A stretch of DNA of 64,000 nt from assembly GCA_019916065.1 (NCBI GenBank), contig CM034240.1, forward strand, positions 51,298,372 to 51,362,371, read 5' to 3'. This document shows positions 10,263 to 22,884 of this stretch, piece by piece. Made by a program: the position numbers and the translations under genes. Source of the DNA: Vitellaria paradoxa. Its lineage: Eukaryota > Streptophyta > Magnoliopsida > Ericales > Sapotaceae. Each line of letters opens with the position of its first letter. Position 1 is the stretch's first letter. The notes under the pieces were generated by a model. The model searched no databases. It saw only the letters and a program-made list of their open reading frames with translations, and was not told where the DNA came from.

Positions 10263-13200
10263 CCTTTCTTAAATGGTTAAATTGTACATGCCGTGCAAGG
10301 ATGCTTTACTCTACTCTATTCATTTTTTTTTTTTTTTTTTTGGACTTGAAAGTTTACTATGGCGAGGACCCGCAAGAGGGTGGGAAGCAAAATATTAAAG
10401 TGAGAAACACACTTATAATAAATCTAAATATTTAAATGTTTAATGAGTCAATAAAATAGTTAATTTGTTTGTAATTAAATAAATATGTTAATTATATTAT
10501 AATGACAATTGGAGTTTTAATAAATTTTAGTTTGCGTGGGATGATAACTATGTTAACTCATGAATCATGATGCAAACAAGTATATGTGATTCAGCAGCCA
10601 TAACGTCATCTAGCTGACGTGATAGCCAATGCGAGAATCCAACTATAGCATTTTGATGATTTAACACCACTGGGTTTCAATTAAAAAATTCCTCTGACAG
10701 ATATATTTAGCTCCGTTGGAGCTTTAACTTTTTTTCAAAAATTTAAAAAAATTGTAAATATTTTAAATTTTCTTCTAATCAAATTTTGTTACAAATATTA
10801 TTTTTTACATTAATTTTTAAATTTTTAAAATTTTTTTAGAACTTCAAATACTACCTTAATTTTTGTCTCATCACAAATCTTACAAAGAAAAATCAACGAG
10901 GTAATAAATTTGTTCGGCAACTTTAATCAGGTAAAGTTAGAAGGGAATCTTCCGACAAAACTTTTTGGGTAGAAAGCAAAACAAGTGGTAGCACAGAGGT
11001 CTGTACTGGTGATTTCTTTATCTTTTATTTATTTTTCCTTTGAAAATTATTTTTTTATTCAACTCTTTTTAAAGAAATTTAATTAATTTTCCACCACATA
11101 CTATATATATATATTATATATGTTTTAGGGTATTTTAGTGTTGTTGACTTTTTTTTGTCTGACATAATTGCCCCTTTTAAAGATGAATTATAATTCGATT
11201 TTCATTTGTGATACTTTTGATTGTTAAATTTACTTAAAAAAAAAAAAAAGAAGAAGAATTAAGTGTTGGATTTGATATTCACTTCTTTTTTATTTAATAT
11301 AAAAATCAAAAAGAAAAAACCGAACTTATATGAATAGATAGGTACATATAATTGAGCTGTGGAGCACATATACATTCACTATTGATGAATTCTTTCAACA
11401 CATAGACCCGCGATTAGATTTGAAAAAAAAAATAGATTTAATATTTTTCAATTTTTTATTTATTATAATAAACGAGATATATATAAAAAATGCATATATA
11501 TGTAGATGGATTAAATATAAGTTGAGTGCTTTAGTGGGAAGTGGGAACTACTACTGTTCAGCAATGTGATACATGTCTTGTGCGTTGCAGTTAGCAAATT
11601 GTATTTTTAAACACAATAATAGAGTACGACTCTAATCGCCAAAGTTGTTGCAACGTCGTGGTCGGTCTCAATTAAAATGTCCAGAGAAAGTTGTACATGT
11701 CAATATCATTTAAAAGTTAATTTAAAAAAAAATTAACATTTAAAGTATTTTGATGGAGCTTTTATTTTATTTTTTTTTTTTTGAAATATGCTTTAAACAT
11801 TTTTATAGAGTATTTTAATCATCGAAGGTTTCATCTAAAATTGCACCAATATTAAAATTTTCATATGATTAATATATCTATGTAGGTATATATATACATA
11901 TAATAATAATAAAAAAAATTAAAATCTTTTTGCTGAGCTACTTCCCTCAAATATATATCGTGTTAGGAAAAAAATTCACCTAACGTATTTTTTCTCTAAT
12001 AAGAAAGTAAAAGGAGATGATTGGATGGAGTTTTGAGCAGGAACACCTAGCCAATCAAGTTAAGAATGTGTAAAAATTATTATAAATTTAGAGAGAGCAA
12101 GAGAGAACTCCATTTGTATATACATCTGATACAAAAGGTAAAATGTTTGATTTGCCCTCATAATTTAATTGTAATAGTGTTAAGTAGAGTATTAAATATT
12201 TGTATTCTAATTCAAGTAACTATTATATTATATGATCTCAATCTAATTAGCATATAATATCTGGTCAGGAGTAATAATTTTTTTAATTAAGAATCACATT
12301 ATAAGATATTTTATATCCCAACAAATAGTTTTCATTTTGTCAAAGATGCATTATGTCATATATATATATATATATATAGAGATATATAAGGGTCACTATG
12401 TTATGCGGTAGCAAAATCACTAATCATTCACAATTGTTTAATATGAGTGGTTTCACACGCAACTACTCCACCCAGCAATCCCTGGTACAATGACACCCTA
12501 CTAAAGTGCGTGCGTGTGTGTGTTTATTATATATATAATAAGTGTGCTTACTTCTTGTAATCAATTATCACCCACAGTTTAAGATCAATTATCACCCATG
12601 GTTTAAGAATATTGAGCCACCGGCTGCATTGACTTAAATCAATTTTCTTTACAAGTCTTGTCCAAGTCTTTAAAAATTAAAAAATGAATAAATTAAAAAA
12701 AAAAAAGTTCCGGGAAATTCGAGAACAAAAGAAAATGGTAGGGTCTTTTGAATATTTGGTGGTTAAGAGTCAAGCCATTCACACTTCTTCCTAGAAGTTA
12801 CCAAGAAGAAACCACCAACAAATCCTTTCGAAAAAAACATCCTGGGTGGGTATCAATTAATCTTGACCAACAAATCGATCTCTTCTTCTTCTTCTTGTTT
12901 TTTTTTTTTTTTTTCAGAAAGTATTTCCTACAAAATAGAATGGGCGATGTAAAACGTTAATTTAGTGGTCCAGAGAGCAGAAAACATGTAGTTATTCAAG
13001 CTCTGCGACAACGCCAAGCAATGAAATTAACATGATGAGCAGCAACGATTTCATTAGAAATTAATACAAACCAAAATAATGTGAAAATTTACGAGAATAT
13101 TGTTCCATTTAAATAAATTATATTTCAATTTCAAGAAAAGATTTGGATTTCAAATTAGTTGGAATCACTTACTTGAATCATCATTTTACTTCATTCATTT

Positions 13201-15777
13201 TTATATATTATATAACTGAGAAATTAATTACTATTGTCATATCATTATAATATTGTATGATAAAAAATAATATTTTTTTTTTAGTAATATATAATAATAA
13301 GCTCGCCCTTGCGTAACATAAGTGGTCATTCAGTTTGAGGAAAGATTTGAGCTCCCTTTGAATGATTAAACTTTTTAAATCAATGGATTTTAGATTGAAT
13401 TTTATTAAAATATAAGTGATGGAGTTAATTTATATAATAATACATGAAAGTTTTTACTAATGATATTACTATTAGAATAATGGTGCCACTAGGCCCACTA
13501 CTTTATAAAATCATAGAACCACTAAGATAATTGATAAAAGTATTGAAATAACTATTTTTGTGATGATTTCAAATTATTTATAAAATTATTATGATAAAAG
13601 TGTTTGAATTTATGATAAAATATTGAACGACACTAATAATGTTTTTTTTCGTAATTAAATTAATAATTTTTATATTTGAGTAATTTTTTTTAATGTAGCT
13701 ATCACCAAATGTTTTGATTTCAAATCTATAAATATATATGCAACTATAACACTAAATCTCAGCAATTAAGGGGTCATTTGGTTTGTTTTTTCATTTTCTG
13801 TTTTCTGTTTTTATTTTCTATTTTTTGTTTTTATCTCATTTTTTATTTTTTGCTTTTAAAAATAAGAAAAACAACATGAAGCTAAATCTCAACAACTATA
13901 ATATTTGAATAATTTTTTTTATAGATTTTGAAAATTCATTTGGTTACTTGTATTTTCAAAATTTATTTCTGAAAACTGAAAATGAGTTTACACATGAAAT
14001 AAAAAATAATAAAAAGTCGTCTTGAGAGTTTTTAACAAAAAAATAAGGAAAATTTCAAAACAAAGAAAATAAAACATTTTTTATTTTTTTCATTTTGAAA
14101 TTTTTAACACATAAAATAAAAATACAAAATACAAAAGTAAACGCCACCAAAGTTAATAATCATGTTGTTCAACCACTTCATCATAATCATATTAATTTGT
14201 TAGCTTGTCCGGTACATGCGCATTTCACACGAGTCGTTGCTTTTGAAGTCTTAATTTGACTAGTGATTTGAGTGGCCTTTTTGGTTCAATGCGAAACTTG
14301 CCTCCAACTTCCAGTGGTGGAGTTCTTCCATTTCCATTTCTTTTTTCAGGACTAATAAAAAAATCAGCATAAGCTGCACTAACTCAAGTTAATTATCCAA
14401 ACAATTAATTTAACCACCACCACTTGTACTTTTTTGGCTGGTCAATTGTCACGCTCCCGAAATCTTAGGATTTCGATGAGTGAGTTAAATTATAAAACAT
14501 TTGATCCATTACAATTTCACTATTTACTTTTTAGGATTGTTGAACATCTCATTTATTGATATAAATAATAGTAATAATTATTTCATCAATAAAATACACA
14601 CCTTGAATTAAATTAAAATTAGAAAACATGAGTTTCATTTACTTGAAAAACGATATTTTTCTACATATAAACTTTTAAGGTTATCACATTTAAGTCATAA
14701 AAGCTACTCAATAGAACTGTATGATTTCAAATGGTTGTATTGACCCTCCTAGGTCTTGGGCTCTGTAATTACAATATTAGCTCACTTGTGCTCACAATAT
14801 ATAAAAATACACTTTTTATAATAATTTTTAAGAATCACATAAAAACAATGAATATAGTAAAAAATTATCCAACACATTAATACATAGCAAAAAAGGACAC
14901 ATTAATTTAGAACTTTTATCTTGTCAATCTTTCTTTCTTTATTTATTACTTTTTTTTCTCAGGGCAGGGAAAGATACTCTGCAAGACTATCCTACAATTA
15001 AAGTGGTAGTCCAAATCGTCGTTGGTTGGTTTATATATATATATGTATATATATACAGGTTGCAAAACACTCCTACATCGTCATTTATAAATTCAGGTCT
15101 AAGGGTCACGATGAACCTTATTATTTCTGTTATTATTGTAGATTACTAGTTCATGGGTACGATTAATCGACCCTATACAGGTTTAAAATCTTTCAATCTA
15201 AAGATATCTCATGATTTTCCTTATTTTGTATAGTATCCTTTCTTTCTCTAAAATCAACAATTTTTTTTTTTTTTAAGTTTCACCATTCTTTTGTTAAAAC
15301 TTAGGAACGTGAGTATGTTAGATTTTATGTTTCCATTGCCGCACAATCTATTTATTTTTAATTATTACCTATTTCGCATCAAATACATAATATAACATAG
15401 CATATCCAGCACTAAACAACAATTTAAAAAAAAGGTTTAATTAAAATTTTAGTACCGTTGAAAATTCAACATAATATTAATTTAATAGTATATAAATTTT
15501 AACCCACATTTATACCATTAAAAAATTATATATTTATAGATTATTATTTTATAATATTTAAGAACCAAAAAAAAAAAAATCAACCGACCCAGAGATCTAC
15601 AATTGCCGAGAAAATTTTGTTTGGTTTAAAATTTTAATATTTTCCTTCAAAAACATGCTAAAATTATTTTCATAGTCATTTTTTAGCAAAAAAAATATTA
15701 TAAAAAATATAAATAATACATTAATTCTCTACATTGTTCTTTGTTGTCAAGATCGAAAATTCACCGTATGCTTAACT
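10263..15777. other. AT-rich intergenic region, no gene seen
   Basis: No open frame with recognisable homology. There are poly(A/T) runs, a TA microsatellite at about 12359-12380, and TTC/T-runs at 12882-12915. 14447 onward reads TGTCACGCTCCCGAAAT, resembling the start of a gypsy LTR, but I find no matching end. 13770-14155 resembles the arms of the foldback element at 20587-21610 and is listed separately. Confidence 0.6.
13770..14155. repeat. Repeat related to the arms of the 20.6-21.6 kb foldback element
   Basis: The phrases ATTTGGTTACTTGTATTTTC, ...GAGTTTACACATGAAATAAAAA and GAGAGTTTTTAACAAAA recur, slightly changed, at 21150-21260 and inverted at 20900-21020. It is probably a partial or older member of the same transposon family. 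Confidence 0.5.
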
Positions 15778-16255
15778 AGACTTTCTTTCATTAAATCTGA
15801 CAGTGAAGCGCGTTTGAAACGATTTTATTTAAAAAATAATAAAAATAATTTAAGTTTCGATACTAAATTTTCTCTATTTTGTTTCTCTTTCTTTTTTTTT
15901 CCCCTCTTTTTTTTTTTTTTTCCTAGTCGTTCTCCATTCTTTCCCATAGCATAACGTGTATGGGTATATATGCATATATACCCGGAGGGTGTGTGTTCAC
16001 GGGGAAGGGGTGATTCATCTCAAAACTTTCTTTCCTTAAATTTGACAGAACAAGCGCGTTTGAAACGAGTTTAATTAAAAATTTTTAAAAAATAATTTAA
16101 ATTTTGATACTAATTTTTTTTTTTCGCTCTTTTTTTTTTCCCTCTTTTTTTTTTTTCGGTGGTTCTCCATTCTTTCCGTAGCATAACATGTATGTATATG
16201 TATATATACCGGGGGCGTGTGCGTGTGCGTGTCCACGGGGAAAGAGTGACTCATC
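15778..16255. repeat. Two tandem copies of a ~240-bp unit upstream of the P450 gene
   Basis: 15778-16019 and 16020-16255 share, in the same order, ACTTTCTTTC, GCGCGTTTGAAACGA, AATTTAA, the poly-T/CCCTC tract, GGTTCTCCATTCTTTCC (TCGTTCTCC in copy 1), AGCATAAC, TATATATACC and CACGGGGAA with GATTCATC/GACTCATC. The copies differ by many substitutions and are therefore not recent. Confidence 0.8.
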
Positions 16256-16379
16256 AAGCCTAGGGGGTAGGTTGATGACTAGGGTGCACCCCATTCGGGT
16301 GCCTCATTCTCTCTCTTTTTTTTTTTGTCTTTTTTTGTTTTTTAATTTACGGATCATTCTCTCTCTCCTCTCTCTCTAT

Positions 16380-16453
16380 CTAGTCTAGATTCCAAAATAG
16401 CTCAAAAGAAAGTAACAGCGCATTTCCAAGAAACAGCCATCTCTCTCTCTCCA

Positions 16454-16486
<33 letters not shown>

Positions 16487-16545
16487 ATAGATTCCAAAAT
16501 AGCTCAAAAGTAAGTAACCGCGCATTTCCAAGAAACAGCCGCGGG
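16380..16545. repeat. Short tandem duplication around a CT microsatellite, P450 promoter
   Basis: The block TAGATTCCAAAATAGCTC ... AGTAAC ... GCGCATTTCCAAGAAACAGCC occurs at 16384-16438 and again at 16489-16543 with three or so changes. The two copies are separated by a CTCT tract (16439-16485). This lies 250-400 bp upstream of the TATA box. Confidence 0.85.
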
Positions 16546-16785
16546 AATGTTTCAAAGACCGTAATTTAGTGCGTTTAGTGAAAAAAAAGTTAGATAAATT
16601 AAAAATTTATAATATGTGTAATAAAAAATAAAATTTGAAGTGATATAAAATTAATAAGAATTTATAAAATTTTTTTATTATTTATTAACAAATCAAACGG
16701 TGACTTAATTAAAATCTGTAAATATGTAATAAAAAAAAAAATCAAGACTACCCCACAATTAGTTGCTTTACGATCCTGCTTCCAC

Positions 16786-16793
16786 TATAAATA
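16786..16793 (+). promoter_or_regulatory. TATA box of the P450 gene
   Basis: TATAAATA lies 107 bp upstream of the ATG at 16893, leaving room for a start site near 16820 and a 5' leader of about 70 bp. It is the only canonical TATA element at a sensible distance. Confidence 0.65.
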
Positions 16794-16892
16794 GTCTGAG
16801 CTACTCCTCCAACCTCTACATCAACTCCATCACTTCCAAGTGTGAGTGTACATTATTATCATCAAACCTAATAACCACTGCCACCCCCTACA

Positions 16893-19251
16893 ATGGAAGC
16901 CCCAACTTGGGTTGCCTACGCGGCTGCATGGGTAGCAACGGTGGCGCTCTTATTCCTCTCAACCCACCTCCGCCGCCGGAAACTTAAACTACCACCGGGA
17001 CCCAAACCATGGCCGATCATCGGAAACCTGAACCTCATCGGATCCCTCCCCCATCGCTCAATCCACAACCTCTCCCAAAAATACGGCCCAATAATGCAAC
17101 TCCAGTTCGGCTCCTTCCCCGTGGTGGTCGGCTCCTCCGTGGAGATGGCCAAGGTCTTCCTCAAGAGCATGGACGTCACCTTCGCTGGCCGCCCGAAAAC
17201 CGCCGCCGGAAAATACACGACCTACAACTACTCCGATATCACGTGGTCCCCTTACGGCCCCTACTGGCGCCAAGCTCGCCGGATGTGTATGGTGGAGCTA
17301 TTCAGCGCGAAACGACTCGAATCCTACGAGTACATTCGAGCAGAAGAAATGAAATCTCTTCTGAAGGAGCTCCGGAGGCTTTCCGGAAAGCCCGTCATGT
17401 TGAAAGATCACCTGTCGACGGTGAGCTTGAACGTGATAAGCCGGATGGTGCTGGGAAAGAGGTACTTGGACGAGGAGGCGGAGGGTTCGATCGTGACGCC
17501 GGTGGAATTCAAGAAGATGCTGGACGAGCTGTTCTTGCTGAACGGGGTGATCAACATCGGGGATTCGATTCCTTGGCTCGATTTCTTGGACTTGCAAGGG
17601 TACGTGAAGAGGATGAAGGTGTTGGCTAAGAAGTTTGACAAGTTTCTGGAGCACGTATTGGACGAACACAACGCTAGGAGGAAAGATGAGGGAGTGAATT
17701 TCGTGGCTAAGGATATGGTGGATTTGCTTCTGCAGCTTGCAGATGACCCCACTCTTGACGTCAAGCTTGAAAGAGATGGGGTCAAGGCTTTCACTCAGGT
17801 CTTTACTATTTATTATTTACATATTAATTAATTAATTTCTAGCCAATTGGAACATGTCACTCATTAATTAGAAAAAAAAAGTTATTTTATTTTATTTATT
17901 AAATTTTTTTATAACTTACTACTAACTGACTATTTAAAAATTAATATATATATACACACATACATATTTTTGTGTTTACTAATGAAAAAATGTAATTTTT
18001 TAATAGCTAATTTTTTATTTTTTGAATTTAATATTTTTACTGTTCATAGTTTTAAAAATTTTAAATAGGAGGGGTAAATTTTAATTATTTTAAAAAAATA
18101 AAAAGAATAAAAATTCACAAATTGAAAAGCTATTAAGATTCTAAAACGGAGTCTAAATTTAGATTTAAGTAAAAATTAGTATAATCTTATAAAAATTATA
18201 TTCTTGTAACTTATATTGTGAGCAAAAAAATTTAAACTTTTTTTACAAGTTTATAAAATTTTATAAAATTCCATACAGGCCCGTCGTTGCGATTAAGTAG
18301 CAATTGCTTGATGAAAATGCAAGGATTCTTTCTATCTTGCCCCTTTTCTTTTTTCTTTTTCACTGAAAACGATTCCACAGTACTTTGACAACAATAACCA
18401 ATGAAGCACTATCAAAATCGTAAAGTAAAATAAGATAAAGTAATATGAGTTGTGAGTTAGTAATTTGTATAATAAAATAAAAAGTAAATAATTTTTATAT
18501 TTTTTTGTAAAACTTTTTTACTAATTTTCAAAATTTTTTTACTGCTCAAAATGGATCCTTAGTCAACTTTTCTCACTAGAATTAGTACATGCAGTTATGT
18601 TTTATACTAATTGATCCTCAGGACCTACTCGCTGGAGGAACAGAGAGCTCGGCGGTAACGGTAGAATGGGCGATATCGGAGCTGTTGAAGAAGCCGGAGA
18701 TCTTCAACAAGGCAACAGAGGAGCTAGATCGAGTCATAGGCAGAGAAAGATGGGTGGAAGAGAAGGACATACCAAACCTGCCTTATATAGAAGCCATTGT
18801 CAAAGAGACAATGAGGATGCACCCAGTGGCACCGATGTTGGTGCCCAGACTTGCTCGTGAGGATTGCAAAGTAGCTGGCTATGATATTCCAAAAGGGACT
18901 CGAGTGCTCGTAAGTGTGTGGACAATTGGGAGAGACCCTGCGTTGTGGGACCAACCAAATGAGTTCAACCCGGAGAGATTCCTTGGAAGCCCAATTGATG
19001 TCAAAGGTCATGATTTTGAGTTACTGCCGTTTGGGGCGGGTCGGAGGATGTGCCCGGGTTATAGTCTTGGACTCAAGGTGATCCAATCTAGCTTGGCTAA
19101 TCTTCTGCATGGTTTTAACTGGAAATTGCCGGATAATATGAAGAGGGAGGATCTCGACATGGAGGAAATATTTGGGCTCTCCACCCCAAAGAAGATCCCT
19201 CTTGTTGCTGTCGTTGAGCCTCGGCTTCCACTTCCTGCCTATTCTCTATGA
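16893..19251 (+). CDS. Cytochrome P450, CYP71 clan, CYP92A-like (2 exons, 511 aa)
   Basis: Haem-thiolate monooxygenase of the A-type plant P450s, anchored in the ER membrane and fed electrons by cytochrome P450 reductase. Exon 1 is 16893-17798 (302 codons, ending FTQ|GT), the intron 17799-18621 and exon 2 18622-19251 (starting DLLAGG after CAG). This single phase-0 intron is typical of the A-type clan. An N-terminal membrane helix (about 6-24) is followed by basic residues and the hinge PPGPKPWP (34-41). The I-helix AGGTES is at 306-311, the ExxR pair at E364/R367, PERF at 419-422 and the haem loop FGAGRRMCPG at 439-448 with C446. Length and every signature are intact. The sequence strongly recalls the CYP92A group; members of that wider family include flavonoid 3'-hydroxylase-like annotations and homoterpene (TMTT) synthases. 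The substrate cannot be read from sequence. Short overlapping frames on the other strand are shadows. Confidence 0.93.
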
Positions 19252-19422
19252 ACAGGATTTGATCTTAGTATCACTTATATGATTTGCAGCAGTGTTAACA
19301 TGCAAATTAATGGGTCTTAGATGCTGCATATATATAAAAATTTGTAGGCATTTTGTATTAATAATGGTGGTGGCTGTGGTTATGTCATCCAAATCAAAGC
19401 ACTTCTTGTTTTTTCATCTTAC

Positions 19423-19428
19423 GAATAA
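19423..19428 (+). terminator. Candidate polyadenylation signal of the P450 gene
   Basis: AATAAA about 170 bp after the stop codon, followed by T-rich DNA. Other weaker AATAAT/TATAAA words lie nearby, so the exact cleavage point is uncertain. Confidence 0.4.
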
Positions 19429-19761
19429 ACAACTTGTTTTTTCATCTTACTAATAAGTATCTGATTACTACTTCCGTCGTCCCCCCCCCCCCCCAAAAAA
19501 AAAAAACCAAACAGAGCAATGCACTAGTAATTTGTTTATAGAGAAATCCCAAGACACTTTCAACTTGGTTTATTCCAAGATTAAACAGAAATTCTGTTAA
19601 GGAGGGGCAAAAATTAAAATTGAATTTTGAAGGGACCAGCTAAAGTTTCTAAAATTTTTAAAGATTCAATACACTTATATTAATTATAAACAAACTTGTG
19701 GTTTATTCATTAGAAATGAGGACAAAAGTAATAATACTCTCTGGCAAGCCAATTACTTCAT
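19429..19761. other. Intergenic spacer after the P450 gene
   Basis: Holds a poly-C/poly-A run at about 19483-19506. I see no gene or repeat structure otherwise. Confidence 0.6.
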
Positions 19762-20458
19762 GGGCCGATTGGATGGTGCTAAAATTTTAGAAGGATAAGT
19801 TTTAGAAGGGATATAAGATAAGAGGGGATATTATTTTTAGAGGGTTGGCCCACATTGATGTGATGTTTATGAAGGGGGATAACTTTTGACTTGGTTTGGA
19901 TGTTTTATAAATAAGAGAATGTGAATGATGATAAAAAGAGTCAAATGACTCTTTTGCCCTTGTGATGTCCTAAACTTGGTTACCCATTAAATTAAATATT
20001 AAATTGTAAAACCCACTCTATTTAATTATTTTTGGACAATTTGAAGTTATATTATTTATTTCATTGAAAATTTAATTTTTTATAAATTTATTTAAAAAAA
20101 TTTTTTTAAATATGTACTTTTGAATGGTTGGTTATTATCCAATTTTTTTAATTATGTTTATTTTGACTTGTTGGCTTATCTATTATTTTTTTTTTATTAA
20201 CATTATATTTATTTTAATCAAGTTAACAATACCATTAACGAAGATTAAAAACGTCAAAAATTTATCCACTTGAAGGGGATAATTTTTAGCTAGCCCAAAC
20301 CCTAGCTAAAAATTATCCCCCCGTGGAAGCTAAATTTAATACCATGTAAAATCTAATCCGGGGAAGAAAGGAAGCATTTTAGCCGCCAAACCACGCAAAA
20401 AATATGGAACCCACAGACAAAATTTTTACCCCCTCCTTTAACTGCATCCAATCGGCCC
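19762..20458. mobile_element. 697-bp non-autonomous DNA element with 14-bp terminal inverted repeats
   Basis: Left end GGGCCGATTGGATG, right end CATCCAATCGGCCC: a perfect 14-bp inversion, followed by partial inversion further in (left GCTAAAATTTTAGAAGGAT, right AAATTTTTACCCCCTCC region). There is no coding capacity. Internal GGGGATAATTTTTAGCTAG / CTAGCTAAAAATTATCCCC near 20276-20325 forms a hairpin. No clear target duplication is visible, so the superfamily is open. Confidence 0.75.
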
Positions 20459-20586
20459 GTCAGGGTAAATTATGTTGAGCACTACTGAAATTTTTAATGA
20501 AAATACACAAAAAAATATCGCGGTAATTCTTAAAATTATTCCTGCAAGTCTCTGATCACTCAATTTTCTATTGAGGTACAATAATT

Positions 20587-21610
20587 GCCCCTGGAGGGGG
20601 GACGCGGGGGGCAGCAGTTGGTGAGGTACTGCTGCTGTAACAGTAGTAAAAAATGGGAGTGTTTTATCAAAAATGACACAGTTTTAATAAATAAAAAAAT
20701 AAAAAAAACCAACGAAAAGTAAAAAAAAAAAAAAAAGTTCTAGGACCGTAGAGCGCAAAAAAAAAAAAAATGGAGAGTTATTCGGTAATTAAAAATACTA
20801 ATCTCTTTTTATGTTTTTTGTTTTGAAAATCTCAAAACGTGAAAAACATAATATACATTTAGTTTAACATTTTTTATTTTTTTTATTTTGAGATTTTTCC
20901 TATTTTACATTAAAATGCTTAAAATAACTTTTTGTCATTTTTTATTTTATGTGTAAATTCATTTTCTATTTTTTAAAATAGATTTTGAAAATATAAGTAA
21001 CCAAATACATTTTGAACTGTTTTTCTTATTTTAAAGAAATACAAAATGAACTATTTTTCTTATTTAAAAAAATATAAAATGCGTTTTAAGCTTTTTTTTT
21101 TTTGTACTCTACTGTTTTAGAATTTTTTTTTTTGTGCTTTACACACTCTCCATTTGGTTACTTGTGTTTTTAAAATCTGTTTTAAAAAATAGAAAATAAA
21201 TTTACACATAAAATGAAAAATGACAAAAATTTATTTTGAGCGTTTTTAATGCAAAATAAGAAAAATTTCTAAATACAAAAAATAAAAAATATTAAATTAA
21301 ATGTGTTTTCTGTTTTCCATGTTTTGAAAATTTTAAAACGTAAAATACAAAATAAAAAATTAACTTTTTTTACTAAATTTGTGGGTTTTTACAAAAAAAT
21401 TAATATTTTTAATTACTGAATACACTCTTTTTTTTTTTTTTTTCGCGCTCTACAGTCTTAGAATTCTTTTCTTCTTTTTTTTCGTTTCGCTGGTTTTTAT
21501 TTATTTTTTTTTATTTATTAAAACTGTGCCGTTTTTAATAAAACGCATCCGTCCTTGGCTACTGCTGTGGCAGCAGTGCCTCGCCTGCTGCTCCCCTCCC
21601 CCCGGGGGAT
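20587..21610. mobile_element. ~1-kb foldback element with arms of about 500 bp
   Basis: The two halves are near-complementary. Left outer end: CCTGGAGGGGGG...GCAGCAG...GAGGTACTGCTGCTG, then GACACAGTTTTAATAAATAAA, then CCGTAGAGCGC. The right half carries the same items inverted: GCGCTCTACAG, TTTATTAAAACTGTGCC, CAGCAGTGCCTC...CTGCTGC...CCCCTCCCCCCGG. The centre of symmetry is near 21100. There is no open frame of note. Long arms fit a MULE-type MITE or a plant foldback transposon; a 9-bp duplication is not evident at the flanks. Confidence 0.8.
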
Positions 21611-22491
21611 GTTGCCGGAGGGGCCCATTCCTGAGGAGGCTGGATTAAGGTGACCTAACCTTTAATCTCCCACGAGGGCCCATTAGTGGGCCCATACCCA
21701 CGAGGGCCTATCCCACAACGACACTAGCCTTTCTGAACGTGGAAAGACGACCCCCCCGGGGTACTACTGGATTTGTTGCAGCCATTCATTGGTTGTTTGA
21801 GATTTTAAAATCTGCCTTTCCGGATAGAATTTGGGGGGAATCATTTAAAACTATTTTGAGTACCCTACTGAAACGCAGGCTAATAATGCAAGCAGCATGG
21901 ACTGACGAGCTGGCCTTTCCGTACCCAGAAAATTCCCTTTGGTTTCTGTGGCTGACGGCTTCCTCTGTATCTGTATGCTTATCGCTTAGCTAGCTAGCTA
22001 GCTAGTTACGCCTCTTCTGATCCTGTTATAGAAGGTGGGTTTAGGGTGATAAAAAAAATAGTAAAAATTGATAAAAATTAATAATTTTGTAGTTTGTATA
22101 GTGAAAAAAAAAGTTAAAAAATTATTTTTAAAATTTAAAAATTTTTTTTAAATAAAATTTGGAGTCACTTCAATATCCTCTTTTAGTCGTAGTTCATATT
22201 GACGAGGATTCAACTTCTCTCGTGCCATTTTCACTCAATAAACATAATATTGGTTAAAGCAATCCGTTTAAAAAATAATAATAATAATAACAGAAAGTTA
22301 ATTTTTTTTTTTCAAGCTTTAGTTCCAATAGACGTGAATTTTTAAATTTTTCTTTCTTTTTTTTAATTTTCAATTTACGAATGCAATGAACATATTTAAA
22401 AATTACCACTTTTAAGAAGATAAATTTTTGTGAAAAATCATATAAAATGAAAAAAGTATAAAAGAAAATGAAGCAAAGTTATTAATTGTGG
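21611..22491. other. Intergenic region, no gene recognised
   Basis: A moderately GC-rich 21620-21990 stretch with an open frame at 21739-21993 (84 aa, no recognisable family), a (CTAG)n run at 21987-22005, then AT-rich sequence. Confidence 0.55.
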
Positions 22492-22733
22492 TGTTAGATT
22501 ATTTCTAGAATATATATATATATATATATTCTAAATTGATACATATCCTAAATTAGATATCTTAAATTAGTCATAATCCTATCTCATTTCTTATTGTATA
22601 TTCTATCATAATTAGAATTACGATCTCCTATTAAGATTAGGATTATTGTTCTCTTATATAAGGGACCTTGTATTCTCACACACAGAAATCATCAATATTA
22701 ATACATAATTTTTTTTCTTCTTTTATTCTAACA
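22492..22733 (+). repeat. LTR1 of the TRIM-like chain
   Basis: 242 bp, TG...CA, with an AT microsatellite near its start and TATATAAGGGA (promoter-like) at about 22654. Followed directly by TGGTATCAGAG at 22734-22744, the tRNA-Met primer site. Confidence 0.8.
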
Positions 22734-22884
22734 TGGTATCAGAGTATAAGGTTTTCAACCCTGGATAGTTTAAACCTTTCTCCGAATTATGGCAGTGATC
22801 ACTGCCAAATCTTCTTCTCTTACTACTAGCCCTCGCTCTTCTTTCCACAATTCACCACCTATCTTGCTATACTAACTTTTCTAC

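Noticed and set aside
14447..15170. Gypsy LTR starting TGTCACGCTCCCGAAAT
   Set aside because: Only the start motif is suggestive; no matching end, target duplication or internal domains were found.
16916..17794. Long open frames overlapping P450 exon 1 (16916-17218 -, 17009-17629 +, 17298-17669 -, 17408-17794 -)
   Set aside because: They are shadows of the GC-richer P450 exon; none has family motifs.
19483..19506. Poly-C/poly-A runs here and at 41580, 51463, 56058 and 59408 as signals
   Set aside because: Homopolymer tracts without consistent context; probably slippage-prone simple sequence.
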